A DNA stretch of 64,000 nt, taken from the NCBI RefSeq assembly GCF_012847295.1, contig NZ_JABBDY010000001.1, forward strand, positions 124,001 to 188,000. Reading direction: 5' to 3'. The translations under genes were made by a program, and so were the position numbers. Below, piece by piece: positions 48,715 to 62,764 of this stretch. Under the pieces are notes generated by a model that was not told the DNA's origin, did no database searches, and saw nothing but the letters and a program-made list of their open reading frames with translations. Within the stretch, counting starts at the first letter, position 1. The number at the start of each line of letters is the position of its first letter. The stretch comes from Microbacterium sp. MF43. Lineage in GTDB: Bacteria; Actinomycetota; Actinomycetes; Actinomycetales; Microbacteriaceae.

Positions 48715-49876
48715 CAGCGGCGGCCTTCATCTCGTTGTGGATCTCGACGCGCGTGGTCTGCGAGTCGTTGAGCTCCTGCTCGTGCATGGTCTCGAGCTGC
48801 TCGGGAGTGAAGAAGATGAAGTCGCTGAGGTCGACCTCGCTCGTGTCCATGTCCTTGCCGCCGACGTTGTAGCCGATGTAGTCGAGGTTCAATGCGAGGC
48901 TCTCGGGCGACATCGAGTAGTTGATGAACGCGTGGGCGGCCTCCGGGTGCGGGGCACCCTCGGCGATGGCCCAGTTGTCCATCCAGAGCTCCGTCTGCGG
49001 CCCCGGCAGCACCCACTGCCAGCGGTCGGGCTCGCTCGACTCCTGGATGCCGAGGCGTGCCTCGCCGTTCCACGACTGCATGAGCACCTGCGAGCCCTGC
49101 ACGATCGCGGTGCTCGGGTACGAGTCGAATGCGGCGACGTGCGAAGCGACCTCGCTGACCAGGAACTGGCGGGCGGCTTCGAGCTCGTCGGGGTCCTCGG
49201 TGTTCCAGTCCATGTCGTTGGCCCAGAAGTACGAGCCGATGGTTCCCGCCGGGTCGTCGAGCATCGACGTCTTGCCGCTGGCCTCGTTCTGAGCGGCGTC
49301 GAAGAAGTCCGCCCAGGTCGCCAGCTCGCGCGTGATGACGTTCTTGTCGTACACGAAGCCGGTCGTGCCCCACGCCTTGCAGACCGAGTAGTCGTTGCCC
49401 GGGTCCCAGGCGCGCCCGAGGTACGCCGGGTCCATGTTGGAGATGTTCGGCAGGAGATCCTTGTTGAACTTCGTCAGCAGGCCGTTCTCGATCATCTGCG
49501 GGATGAACACGCCCGTGGGAACGACGATGTCGTAGCCCGACGTGCCCTTCGCCGCGACGAGCTTCGCGATGAGCTCCTCGTTCGAGCTGTACGAGTCGAG
49601 CGTCACCTTGGGACCGAGCTCGGACGTGAAGCCCGAGACCACATCGGGCGAGTCGTAGTCGCCCCACGTGTAGACCGAGAGATTGTCCTCGAGCGTTCCG
49701 CCGGTCGCCTGCGGCTGAGGCGAGCCCCCGCCGGAGGGCGAGCACGCCGCGAGGGCGGCCGCGCCGCCCGCGATGGCGGCGATGCTGAGGAACCGACGGC
49801 GCGAGAGCTCGCGCATGATCGCCGGGGCCGAGCCCTCGGGGGCGAGGATCCGGAGGGGGTTGCGGGAGTCGGTCAT
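48707..49876 (-). CDS. potD: Polyamine-type substrate-binding lipoprotein, PotD-like
   Basis: A 389-residue family: N-terminal SRRRFLSIAAIAGGAAALAAC has a twin-arginine-like RR and a lipobox (AAC, about residue 45), so it may be Tat-exported and lipid-anchored. Mature part: LSVYTWGDYDSPDVVSGFTS, YDIVVPTGVFIPQMIENGLL, DDPAGTIGSYFWANDMDWN, all typical of PotD/PotF. AGGAG precedes ATG 49876. Polyamine is the likely ligand; a related amine cannot be excluded. Confidence 0.88.
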   Translation of the reverse strand: MTDSRNPLRILAPEGSAPAIMRELSRRRFLSIAAIAGGAAALAACSPSGGGSPQPQATGGTLEDNLSVYTWGDYDSPDVVSGFTSELGPKVTLDSYSSNEELIAKLVAAKGTSGYDIVVPTGVFIPQMIENGLLTKFNKDLLPNISNMDPAYLGRAWDPGNDYSVCKAWGTTGFVYDKNVITRELATWADFFDAAQNEASGKTSMLDDPAGTIGSYFWANDMDWNTEDPDELEAARQFLVSEVASHVAAFDSYPSTAIVQGSQVLMQSWNGEARLGIQESSEPDRWQWVLPGPQTELWMDNWAIAEGAPHPEAAHAFINYSMSPESLALNLDYIGYNVGGKDMDTSEVDLSDFIFFTPEQLETMHEQELNDSQTTRVEIHNEMKAAAGA

Positions 49877-49943
49877 CGGGGTCTCCTGGTTCGGGTCGGG
49901 GAGCCGGGTGAGCGGATGCTGCGGCTGTTCTGTTGTGGAAGGG

Positions 49944-51113
49944 TCAGACGGTCGGCGGGGCGACGTAGCCGCCTTCCTGGGCGGCCTCGTCGGCGGGGAA
50001 CAGCAGCACGTTGCTCGCCGACCAGGTGCAGACGACCGCCGCGCCGATCTCGAGCGCCGGGGCGTCGGGCGTCGGCCGACGCACGATGAGGCTCTGGTCG
50101 TCGCCGAGGCTCACCAGATACTGCATGGTGTCGCCGAGGTGGGACACGCCGATCAGCTCGCCGCGGGCGGAGTTCGCACCGGATGCCGCGGCGGCGGTGT
50201 CGGCTTCGATGCGGATGTACTCGGGGCGCACCGCGGCCTGACCCTGGCCGGATCCGGTCAAGGAGGCGCCGGACGCGCGGACGAGCGCGTGAGGAGATGC
50301 GATCGCCGCGCCGGACTCCTCGATGTGACCGCGGAAGAAGTTCTGCTGCCCGACGAACGCGGCGACGTAGGCGGACGCCGGTCGGGCGTAGACCGTGTCG
50401 GCATCGGCGAGCTGCTCGATGTGGCCGGCGCGCATGATCGCGATGCGGTCGCTCATCGAGAGCGCCTCGCCCTGATCGTGGGTGACGAAGACGAAGGTGA
50501 TGCCCAGCCGTGCCTGCAGCAGCTTGAGTTCGAGCTGCATCTCCTCGCGCAGCTGCCGGTCGAGCGCGCCGAGCGGCTCGTCCAGGAGGAGCACCGCGGG
50601 GCGGTTGACGAGCGCGCGCGCGAGCGCGATGCGCTGCTGCTGGCCACCGGAGAGCTGGGTGGGCCTGCGGTCGCCGAAGCGGCGCATCTGCACCAGGTCG
50701 AGCGCCTGCGTGACCTTCTCGCGGATCTCGGCCTTCGGGGTGCGGCGCTGCTGCAGGCCGTAGGCCACGTTCTCGGCCACCGAGAGGTGCGGGAACAGGG
50801 CGTACGCCTGGAAGACGGTGTTCACATCGCGGCGATAGGGCGGCACGCCGCGCACCGACTTGCCGGACACGCTGATGTCGCCGGCATCGGGCTGCTCGAA
50901 CCCGGCGATCATGCGCAGCGTCGTGGTCTTGCCGCAGCCCGACGGCCCCAGCAGCGAGATGAACTCGCCGGGCTTGATCGTGAGTGAGAGGTCGTCGACG
51001 GCGATCTGGTCGCCGTACCGCTTTGTCACGCCCGACAGCACGACAGCACCGCGGCCTTCCGTCGGAACGGGGGTGTTCGCCGGAGCCGTCTCCGCGTCAG
51101 TCGCCGTGGTCAC
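49944..51113 (-). CDS. potA: Polyamine-type ABC transporter ATPase, PotA-like
   Basis: A 389-residue ABC ATPase. Walker [17 protein letters not shown], signature [15 protein letters not shown], Walker [13 protein letters not shown]-loop FVFVTHDQ; the C-terminal TOBE_2 domain follows ([12 protein letters not shown]). GTG 51113 has AGGAGG ten bases before; the frame reaches 51206 without homology. First gene of the operon potA-potD-potB-potC, ahead of an amidohydrolase. Confidence 0.9.
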   Translation of the reverse strand: MTTATDAETAPANTPVPTEGRGAVVLSGVTKRYGDQIAVDDLSLTIKPGEFISLLGPSGCGKTTTLRMIAGFEQPDAGDISVSGKSVRGVPPYRRDVNTVFQAYALFPHLSVAENVAYGLQQRRTPKAEIREKVTQALDLVQMRRFGDRRPTQLSGGQQQRIALARALVNRPAVLLLDEPLGALDRQLREEMQLELKLLQARLGITFVFVTHDQGEALSMSDRIAIMRAGHIEQLADADTVYARPASAYVAAFVGQQNFFRGHIEESGAAIASPHALVRASGASLTGSGQGQAAVRPEYIRIEADTAAAASGANSARGELIGVSHLGDTMQYLVSLGDDQSLIVRRPTPDAPALEIGAAVVCTWSASNVLLFPADEAAQEGGYVAPPTV

Positions 51114-51255
51114 CTGATGAGGTCCTCCTGCAAGCGGGCTGCGCGACGTTGCACAGCCGGGTGGGATGTGTGGGTCATTCAATATCGGCTGGCCGACACC
51201 CCGCAACGGCGCGCTCGTCGAACCGGACGATTCGCGGCGGGACGGGCGCCCATGC

Positions 51256-51360
51256 GACAGATCGTCCGGAGTTGTGTAACGGTAAGGAAACCGCGGGGTT
51301 TCGGCCCGCTCACGCTCGACCGCCGTGGGGTGGGCGCGAGGCGACCTGACAGATCGTCCG
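51256..51360. repeat. Direct 13-bp repeats upstream of the pot operon
   Basis: GACAGATCGTCCG occurs at 51256-51268 and 51348-51360, 92 bp apart, in the 261-bp gap between the nei2-type gene and potA. Nothing else gene-like is seen in the gap. They could be binding sites for a regulator such as the PucR protein, or duplication traces. Confidence 0.45.
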
Positions 51361-51374
51361 CTCGACGGAGCCGA

Positions 51375-52170
51375 TCATTCGCCCGCCGGCGCCGTCTGGC
51401 ACGCCGGGCACCAGAAGACGATGCGCTCCCGCGTCGGATCGGCCCCGAGGGAACCCCCGCGGATCGGGGTGCCGCACCGTCTGCAGGGCCGGTTCTCACG
51501 TCGGTACACCCACGTCGATCGCCCCGGCCGGGCGTCTCCGGTGAAGGTCCTTCCGGAACGGTCGCGGTTCGCGCGGATCATGCGCGCGCCGAGGTCGACC
51601 AGGGCGGCAACGTCGGTGAGATTCGCCGGTGTCGTGGGCAGGATGCCGCGGACGAAGAGGATCTCGTTGGCGTACTCGTTGCCGAACCCGGCGACGTTGC
51701 GCTGGTCCTGGATCGCGACGTGCACGGCCCGGGAGTCGGCCGCCAGCCGCCGTGCGGCCTCGGCCGGATCCCACGAGTCGGACAGCGGGTCGGGGCCGAG
51801 GTAGCCGACCAGCTCTTCCTCGTCGGCTGTCGGCACCAGCTTGATGTCGGCGAGGTCGAACCCCACCGTCTCCCACTCGGAGCCGTCGGGAGCCGTCGCG
51901 TCGATCAGCGCGCGCGCCTTGAAGGCGGCATTGCGCCAGCGATCGCCGCGGCGGTACACGTGCCACTCGCCTTCCATCTTGAGGTGCGAGTGCAGCGTGT
52001 ACGAGCCGATCCGGTGCAGCAGGTGCTTCCCGCGCGCGACCACGTCGTGCACGGTCTCGCCGCGCAGGTCGGCGGCGGCCAGCTGCGGCACCCGCAGTTC
52101 GAACCGCGTGACCTGGGCGCCAGCGAGGACGTCGTTCAGCGTGCGGGCCGTGCGGAAGACGGTGTCGCCC

Positions 52171-52178
<8 letters not shown>
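51375..52178 (-). CDS. nei2: Endonuclease VIII-family DNA glycosylase (Nei2 type)
   Basis: A 267-residue Fpg/Nei protein that removes oxidised bases. MPEGDTV start (Pro1/Glu2 catalytic; GTG 52178), GKHLLHRIGSYTLHSHLKME, QDQRNVAGFGNEYANEILF (helix-two-turn-helix), and a C-terminal zinc finger CRRC...WCPACQ. The start overlaps the lhr stop by 8 bases, a pairing (lhr-nei2) also known in mycobacteria. Confidence 0.92.
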
Positions 52179-56922
<4,744 letters not shown>

Positions 56923-56983
56923 CCCTCCATCTTGGTCGGTGCCGGCGACATCCGGGCGGGCTTGACCCGCTCGTCTCTTACGG

Positions 56984-57166
56984 TCACCGCTCGTCGGGAA
57001 CCAGGAGCCACAGCGCCAGGTAGACCCAGAACGACAGCCCGAAGAACACGAGGCCGAGGAGCGTCACGATGCGCACCGCGGTGACGCTCGTCGAGAAGCG
57101 ATTCGCCATACCCCGGCACACTCCGGCGAGCATGCGGCCGTCTCGGGGGCGCATCAGCACGGTCAT
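56984..57166 (-). CDS. PspC-domain small membrane protein
   Basis: A 60-residue PspC protein: RPRDGRMLAGVCRGMANRF, then one long hydrophobic helix (IVTLLGLVFFGLSFWVYLAL) and the tail WLLVPDER. Envelope-stress role is known for the family. CAGGAT lies 6 nt before ATG 57166 (leaderless); AGGAG also occurs but too far upstream. A longer frame to 57313 has no PspC similarity. Confidence 0.85.
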   Translation of the reverse strand: MTVLMRPRDGRMLAGVCRGMANRFSTSVTAVRIVTLLGLVFFGLSFWVYLALWLLVPDER

Positions 57167-57309
57167 GCGCACATCCTGCTCCTTCTCGCATGCGGGCGGG
57201 AGGGGGCCGTTGCCGAATCGTTGGAAAACGGATGCCGGTCCTTCCTCTCGCTCGGGTTGGTAGCGCACGGCACCCGCCCTCTTCTGATGGCGGATGCCGC
57301 GCGCCGGCG

Positions 57310-59037
57310 TCACCGCTCGGTCAGCGTGCCGTCGCGGCCGAGCTCGAGGGTGAGGCCCACGCCGACACGCTCGAGGAACGCGTCGTCGTGACTCACCACC
57401 AGGACCGCGCCGCGGTAGGACGCGAGGGCGTCGACGAGCTGCCCGACCGTGTCGAGGTCGAGGTTGTTCGTCGGCTCGTCGAACACCAGCAGCTGCGGCG
57501 GCGGGTCGGCCAGAAGCAGCCGGGCGAGGGCGACCCGGAACCTCTCGCCGCCCGACAGTGTCGACACCGGGCGCTCGACCGCGGCACCTCGGATGAGGAA
57601 GCGAGCCAGCCGGTTCCGCAGTTCGGGAATCGGTACGGCGGGCGCAGCCGCGCGTACGTTGTCGAGCACCGAGGCGTCGTCCGCGAGGCCGTCCACGCGC
57701 TGCGGCAGGTAGCCGACGCGGTCGGTGTGCAGCTCGACGCGCGCCAGGTTCAGGAAGAACCGGCCCCCGGGCGGCGTGTCGGGTGACGGCGGCGGCGTGT
57801 TTCCTGAATCTGGCACTGGAACGCCCGCGGCAGCGCCCGCGCCAGGGCCCGCGCCAGCGGCCGCAGCTCCAGGAACCCAGGCTCCCGAAGCCCCACCCAC
57901 CAGCGCCTCGAGCAGCGTCGTCTTGCCGGCCCCGTTCGGTCCGATGAGAGCGACGCGCTCGGGGCCCTGGATGGTCCAGGAGCGCTCGCCGTCGCCGATC
58001 GTGGCGATGCGGCGTCCGAGCGGGACGCCGGGGTCGGGCAGGTCGATCTTGACGGCGTCGTCGTCGCGCACGCGCTCCTCGGCGGCCGAGAGAGCGGCGC
58101 GGGCGGCCGCCTCGCGATCGGCCTTCTCGCCGCGGAGCTTGCCCGCCGATACCTGCGCGGCCATCTTGCGTCCGCCCGCGACGATCTTGGGCACCCGCTT
58201 CTCGAGCTGCGCCTTGCGGCCCATCGCCGCGCGGTGCGAGATCGTCGTCTCGGCGCGGATGCGGTCGCGCTTCTCTCGGCGCACCGCCTGGGCGGCGGCG
58301 CGCTCGGCTTGGCGGGCGGCATCCTGCTCACCGTCCAGCCACGCGCGCCATGCCGAATACGGGCCGCCGAACACCGCCAGCTCGTTGCCGTAGAGCTCGG
58401 CGGTGTCGTCCATCAGCTCGAGCAGGGCGAGATCGTGGCTCACGACGATCAGGGTCCCGCGCCACGAGCGGACCATCTCTCCCAGCCGGGAGCGGGCGTC
58501 CCGGTCGAGGTTGTTCGTCGGCTCGTCGAGGAGCGCGATCGGAGCCCCGCCGAGGCGGATCCCGGCGACCGCGGTGAGGACCGCCTCACCGCCCGACAGC
58601 TGACCGACACTGCGATCGAGCATGTCGGGCGCGAGTCCGGCCTCGGCGAGAGCGGCGTGCGCACGGGCTTCGACGTCCCAGTCGCTGCCGACCGCATCGA
58701 AGTGTCGCGGGTCGGGATCGCCGGACTCGATCGCGCGCAGCGCGCGAAGGGTCTCGGCGACGCCGAGCAGGTCGGCGACGGAACGGTCCACGTCGAGCGT
58801 GAGCCGCTGCGGCAGGTACGCGGCATCCGCGGTCTTGTCGACGTGGCCGCCGTCGGGCGTGAGCTCGCCGGCGATGAGCCGCAGCAGCGTGGACTTCCCG
58901 GAACCGTTGCGGCCGACGAGGCCGGTGCGGCCGGCGCCGAACGAGCCGGTGACGCTGTCGAGGGCGGGCGTGCCGTCCGGCCACGCGAACGAGACGCGGT
59001 CGAGGATCACGGACGGGGTGAGAGTGTGAGCGGGCAT
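57310..59037 (-). CDS. ABC-F ATPase (ribosome-protection or translation-factor type)
   Basis: A 575-residue protein with two ABC domains and no membrane segment. Walker A sites GLVGRNGSGKSTLLRL and ALIGPNGAGKTTLLEAL, signatures LSGGEAVLT and LSGGERFRVA, Walker B LLDEPTNNLD and VFDEPTNNLD, and a charged linker (QAVRREKRDRIRAETTISHR). Residues about 380-423, right after the second Walker A region, are an Ala/Gly/Pro-rich insert (AAAAGAGPGAGAAAG) atypical of the family. Preceded by a 200-nt leader with a candidate leader ORF. Antibiotic resistance is possible but not shown. Confidence 0.85.
   Translation of the reverse strand: MPAHTLTPSVILDRVSFAWPDGTPALDSVTGSFGAGRTGLVGRNGSGKSTLLRLIAGELTPDGGHVDKTADAAYLPQRLTLDVDRSVADLLGVAETLRALRAIESGDPDPRHFDAVGSDWDVEARAHAALAEAGLAPDMLDRSVGQLSGGEAVLTAVAGIRLGGAPIALLDEPTNNLDRDARSRLGEMVRSWRGTLIVVSHDLALLELMDDTAELYGNELAVFGGPYSAWRAWLDGEQDAARQAERAAAQAVRREKRDRIRAETTISHRAAMGRKAQLEKRVPKIVAGGRKMAAQVSAGKLRGEKADREAAARAALSAAEERVRDDDAVKIDLPDPGVPLGRRIATIGDGERSWTIQGPERVALIGPNGAGKTTLLEALVGGASGAWVPGAAAAGAGPGAGAAAGVPVPDSGNTPPPSPDTPPGGRFFLNLARVELHTDRVGYLPQRVDGLADDASVLDNVRAAAPAVPIPELRNRLARFLIRGAAVERPVSTLSGGERFRVALARLLLADPPPQLLVFDEPTNNLDLDTVGQLVDALASYRGAVLVVSHDDAFLERVGVGLTLELGRDGTLTER
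57793..57816. repeat. Repeat B motif inside the ABC-F gene
   Basis: Reverse complement GTGCCAGATTCAGG followed by AAACACGCCG matches the B1 left arm (26412-26433) at 20 of 22 positions. It encodes the PVPDSGNTPPPSP-like part of the Ala/Pro-rich insert in the second ABC domain. No clear opposite arm is seen. Confidence 0.65.
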
Positions 59038-59181
59038 GAGGCCTCCTGGTGTCGGTCGTGCGCTGACACCGGTGGCCGCGTACGGCCGGCAGGCATGCCG
59101 GAGCCGAGGATGAAGCGGCAGGTCGACGTCAGCGCGGAATCGGAAGCGCTGGAACGTCGACGGATCGACGGAACAGCGCGA

Positions 59182-59211
59182 TTACAGCGCGGTGGCGTCG
59201 ATGAGCTTCAA
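59182..59211 (-). CDS. Candidate leader peptide of the ABC-F gene (MKLIDATAL)
   Basis: TTG-AAG-CTC-ATC-GAC-GCC-ACC-GCG-CTG-TAA, with GAGGA (59218-59222) 6 nt upstream, inside the roughly 200-nt leader that begins after TATCCT (59247-59252). A hairpin GGTGTC (59065-59070 complement) with GACACC (59048-59053 complement) lies directly before the AGGAGG of the ABC-F start. This layout suits translational attenuation as seen for antibiotic-resistance ABC-F genes. TTG starts are weak evidence, so confidence is moderate. The remainder of the gap to 59303 shows no gene. Confidence 0.4.
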   Translation of the reverse strand: MKLIDATAL

Positions 59212-59303
59212 CGGAATTCCTCACACTCGGGACAGAGGCAGGAGCCAGGATAGCGGATGCCTCCGCCCTCGCGCCTGAGAATCCGAGGTGCCGGCGTCGA
59301 CCG

Positions 59304-59963
59304 TCAGGTGTCGAGGCGCTCGAGCTGCTTGTCGAGGAAGGCGCGCACATCGGCGAGCTCCTGCTCGGAGACGCTGTGCGTGAGTCCGGGGTACACCCGG
59401 CCGCTCAGGTCGACATGCCCGGGCAGCCACTCCGTCGTGTGCGCGATGAGGAACTCGGGGATCACGTCGTCGTTCGTCCCGCGCCCCCAGAACACCGGCG
59501 GACGGCGGTCGGCCAGCTCCGCGTCACGCGGCAGGGCGCCGGGCGTGGCATAGCCCGACAGGTTCACGGCGAAGGCGAACCGGCCCGGATCCAGGCGCAT
59601 GGCCTGCAGCGAGACGGCGGCGCCCTGGGAGAAGCCGAGCAGGCCGACGCTGCGGTGGGCGGATGCCACGGCATCCGTCCACTCCAGAAGCCGGGTCGCG
59701 GCCGCGGTGGTGTGAACGGGGTCGCGGTCTTCGAGGTTCTCGATCGGGTACCAGGAGTATCCGGGCGCGGGAAACGGCGGCGCGAGGGGCGCGCGCACCG
59801 CTGCCACCGCGAACTGCGCGGGGAGGTACGGCACGAGACCGAAGAGGTCGCGTTCGTCGGCGCCGTAGCCGTGGAGCAGCACGAGGAGGGGGCGCCCCTC
59901 CCGGTCGCCCGCGTCGGCGGACCACAGCACGGCGTCGGCGTCGAGAGGCGCGGGGTTGCTCAC
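59304..59963 (-). CDS. Carboxylesterase/phospholipase-type alpha/beta hydrolase
   Basis: A 219-residue hydrolase: LLVLLHGYGADERDLFGLVP (oxyanion HGYG), nucleophile Ser in VGLLGFSQGAAVSLQ (about residue 111), Asp in GTNDDVIPEF and His in VYPGLTHSVSEQEL. Intracellular, no signal peptide. CAGGAT (59970-59975) lies 6 nt before GTG 59963, indicating a leaderless mRNA. Confidence 0.87.
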   Translation of the reverse strand: MSNPAPLDADAVLWSADAGDREGRPLLVLLHGYGADERDLFGLVPYLPAQFAVAAVRAPLAPPFPAPGYSWYPIENLEDRDPVHTTAAATRLLEWTDAVASAHRSVGLLGFSQGAAVSLQAMRLDPGRFAFAVNLSGYATPGALPRDAELADRRPPVFWGRGTNDDVIPEFLIAHTTEWLPGHVDLSGRVYPGLTHSVSEQELADVRAFLDKQLERLDT

Positions 59964-60114
59964 GCGTCCATCCTGCCCCTCACTTGCGCTGTTCGCGCAC
60001 CTCTCCTCCGGGTTGCGCCGGCGTGTGGAGGTTGATTCAGCAGTCCCGGAGGCACCGGTGCCGCACGGCTCGCGGGTACCGGTGCAACGCGCCCGCCTGG
60101 GGTATACAGGAGGC

Positions 60115-60783
60115 ATGCCGGTCCGCACCCCAGACCCCGACCCGAATGAGAGCGACGACTCGGGTGTGCCGAGCGATCCCCTCCGAGGGGTGGGTGCGTC
60201 GTTCGGCCGGGGCGGGCATCCGGTCGGCGACGGCACGTTCGGGTCGCCGACGCCCGGGAGCGCTTCGAACCCCGGTTGGCTGACCGACGTCGAACTCGCC
60301 GAGGCGCGTCGCCGGCTGCCCATGCTCTATGTCGAGGCGCTGCCGGTGCGCACCGACGGCGTGGGCGCCGTCACCGAGGTCGGCATCCTGCTGCGTGCGA
60401 CCCCGCTGGGGGAGATCACCCGCACGCTCGTCTCCGGCCGCGTACGCTACGGCGAGACGGTGCGCGATGCGCTCTTCCGCCACGTCGAGAACGACCTCGG
60501 ACCCATGGCGTTCCCGCTGCTCCCGCCGCAGCCGGCGCCGTTCACGGTCGCCGAGTACTTCCCCATCCCGGGCGTGAGCGCCTTCCACGACGACCGGCAG
60601 CACGCGGTGTCGCTGGCCTTCGTCGTCCCGGTGACCGGCACCTGCGAGCCGCGACAGGACGCGCTTGAGGTCACGTGGATGGCGCCCGAGGAGGCGGCAT
60701 CCGACGCCCTCTCGGCGGAGATGGAGGGCGGCCGCGGCACGCTTGTGCGCCTCGCACTCGCGAGCGTCGGGGCACTGCGCTGA
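60115..60783 (+). CDS. NUDIX-like DUF4916 protein
   Basis: A 222-residue protein: a disordered N-terminus, then WLTDVELAEARRRLPMLYVE, GVGAVTEVGILLRATPLGEI and RYGETVRDALFRHVENDLGP as a degenerate NUDIX box, and ALEVTWMAPEEAASDALSAE. The catalytic GX5EX7REUXEEXGU is only partly kept, so activity is uncertain. TATACA (60103-60108) lies 6 nt before ATG 60115, with AGGAGG overlapping the gap. Confidence 0.78.
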   Translation: MPVRTPDPDPNESDDSGVPSDPLRGVGASFGRGGHPVGDGTFGSPTPGSASNPGWLTDVELAEARRRLPMLYVEALPVRTDGVGAVTEVGILLRATPLGEITRTLVSGRVRYGETVRDALFRHVENDLGPMAFPLLPPQPAPFTVAEYFPIPGVSAFHDDRQHAVSLAFVVPVTGTCEPRQDALEVTWMAPEEAASDALSAEMEGGRGTLVRLALASVGALR

Positions 60784-60850
60784 CGCGATCCCGGCTGCAG
60801 CGAGCGGTTCGTGCGGCTTCGCCGCCGGGGGACGGTCTTAGGCTCGGACG

Positions 60851-62764
60851 GTGAGCATCGCGCCGATCGACTTCCCCACCGACCTCGCGGGCTGGACCGC
60901 GTTCGCCCAGGACCGCGCCGCCGAGCGCCTCGCGCTCGTCGCGCGCGTGGACGAGCGGCTCCGCACCGAGCACGAGCTGCCGGTGGTCGACCGGCTCGAG
61001 CTGTGGAACGACGCCGACATCGCCCTGCGCGAGGCGCTCAGCGAGGCGTATGTGGTGAGTGAGGCGCACCCCGAGGCATCCGTCCGCGAGATCGCCGAGG
61101 CGCAGGTGCAGGGGATCGAGTCGATCTCAGCGGCGCGCCTTCTCGACCAGGGGCTGTGGACGGCGTTCGCGGATGCCTCGGCCGACGGCCTCGACGACGA
61201 CCAGGTGCGCCTGCTCGAGCACGTGCGCCGCGACTTCCGTCGAGGCGGCGTCGGACTCGACGACACCGGTCGCGCGCGCGTGCGGGCGCTCGCCGAGCGC
61301 GACACCGAGCTCTCGCTCACCTTCTCGCGCAACATCCGCGAGGGACGCCGCGAGATCCAGGTGCCCGTGTCGGGCCTGGCGGGCCTTCCGCAGGACTTCA
61401 TCGACGCGCACCCGGTCGACGAGCACGGCTTCGTGACTCTCACGACCGAGTACACCGATCTCATGCCGGTGCGCGAGTACGCGACGGATCGCGCGACCCG
61501 GACTGCGCTCGTGAGCGCCTACAACGATCTGGCGTGGCCCGAGAACGAGGCCGTGCTGGCCGAGCTGCTCGAGGTGCGCGCCGAGCGCGCGGCGGCGCTG
61601 GGCTATGCCGATTGGGCCGAGTTCGAGACCGAGACCCGCATGATCGGCGGCGGCGCCGAGATCCCGGCGTTCCTGAGCAGGCTCGACGAGGCGTCCCGAG
61701 AGGCGGCTCTCACCGAGTACGCGGCGCTGCTGGAGCGGCTGCGCCGCGATGTTCCGGATGCCTCGGCCGTCACGGTCGCGGACTTCTGGCATCTCCTCAG
61801 CGTGATCAAGAGCGAGCAGTACGACGTCGACGCGCAGTCGGTGCGCGCATACTTCCCCTTCGAGCGTGTTCTCGACGGCGTGCTCGACGTCACGGGCCGG
61901 CTGCTCGACGTCGAGTACGTCGCGGTCGACGCGTCCGCGTGGCATGAGGACGTGCGCTCGTACGACGTCATGCGGGGCGGGGAGCGGATCGGCCGCATCC
62001 ACCTCGATCTCCACCCGCGCGGCGGCAAGTACAGCCACGCCGCGTGCTTCCCGGTCGCGCCGGGGATTCCCGGCCGGATCCTCACCGAGGCCGCACTCCT
62101 GTGCAACTTCTCGCGCGGACTCCTCGAGCACGACGAGGTCGTGACGTTCTTCCACGAGTTCGGCCACCTCGTGCACGAGATCCTCGGCGGACGCCAGCGC
62201 TACGCGCGGTTCACCGGGTTCGAGACCGAGTGGGACTTCGTCGAGGCGCCCAGCCAGCTGCTCGAGGAGTGGGCGTGGGACGCCGACGTGCTCGCGTCGT
62301 TCGCCGTCGACGCCGGCGGCCGGCCGATCCCCGCGGAACTGGTCGCGAAGATGCGCACGGCCGACGCCTTCGGACGCGCCCTCGAGGTGCGGCGCCAGCT
62401 CGGCCACGCCGCCGTGTCGTACCACCTGCACGTCGACCGGCCCGCCGATCTTCAGGCAGAGACCGAGCGGCTCTACGCCGAGTCGTCGCCCGTGCAGCCG
62501 ATCCCGGGGCTCCACCCCTACGCCGGGTTCGGCCACCTCACGGGGTACGGCGCGTGCTACTACACGTACCAGTGGAGCCTCGTGATCGCGCGGGATCTGC
62601 TCACCGGCTTCCCGGATGGGCTGATGGATGCCGAGGCGGCCGGCCGGTACCGCGCCGAAGTGCTCGAGAAGGGCGGATCGCGTGATGCGCGCGACCTGGT
62701 CGAGGGGTTCCTGGGTCGCCCGTACTCGTTCGAGGCCTACCGGGACTGGCTCGCGGGGTCCTGA
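60851..62764 (+). CDS. M3 family zinc oligopeptidase
   Basis: A 637-residue peptidase of the thimet/Dcp group. Zinc motif HEFGH at residues about 435-439 (VVTFFHEFGHLVHEIL), downstream Glu in FVEAPSQLLEEWAWD, and the C-terminal TYQWSLVIARDLLTGF and GSRDARDLVEGFLGRPYSFE. It should trim short peptides in the cytoplasm. TAGGCT (60839-60844) lies 6 nt before GTG 60851. Residue counts fit a complete enzyme. Confidence 0.9.
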   Translation: MSIAPIDFPTDLAGWTAFAQDRAAERLALVARVDERLRTEHELPVVDRLELWNDADIALREALSEAYVVSEAHPEASVREIAEAQVQGIESISAARLLDQGLWTAFADASADGLDDDQVRLLEHVRRDFRRGGVGLDDTGRARVRALAERDTELSLTFSRNIREGRREIQVPVSGLAGLPQDFIDAHPVDEHGFVTLTTEYTDLMPVREYATDRATRTALVSAYNDLAWPENEAVLAELLEVRAERAAALGYADWAEFETETRMIGGGAEIPAFLSRLDEASREAALTEYAALLERLRRDVPDASAVTVADFWHLLSVIKSEQYDVDAQSVRAYFPFERVLDGVLDVTGRLLDVEYVAVDASAWHEDVRSYDVMRGGERIGRIHLDLHPRGGKYSHAACFPVAPGIPGRILTEAALLCNFSRGLLEHDEVVTFFHEFGHLVHEILGGRQRYARFTGFETEWDFVEAPSQLLEEWAWDADVLASFAVDAGGRPIPAELVAKMRTADAFGRALEVRRQLGHAAVSYHLHVDRPADLQAETERLYAESSPVQPIPGLHPYAGFGHLTGYGACYYTYQWSLVIARDLLTGFPDGLMDAEAAGRYRAEVLEKGGSRDARDLVEGFLGRPYSFEAYRDWLAGS

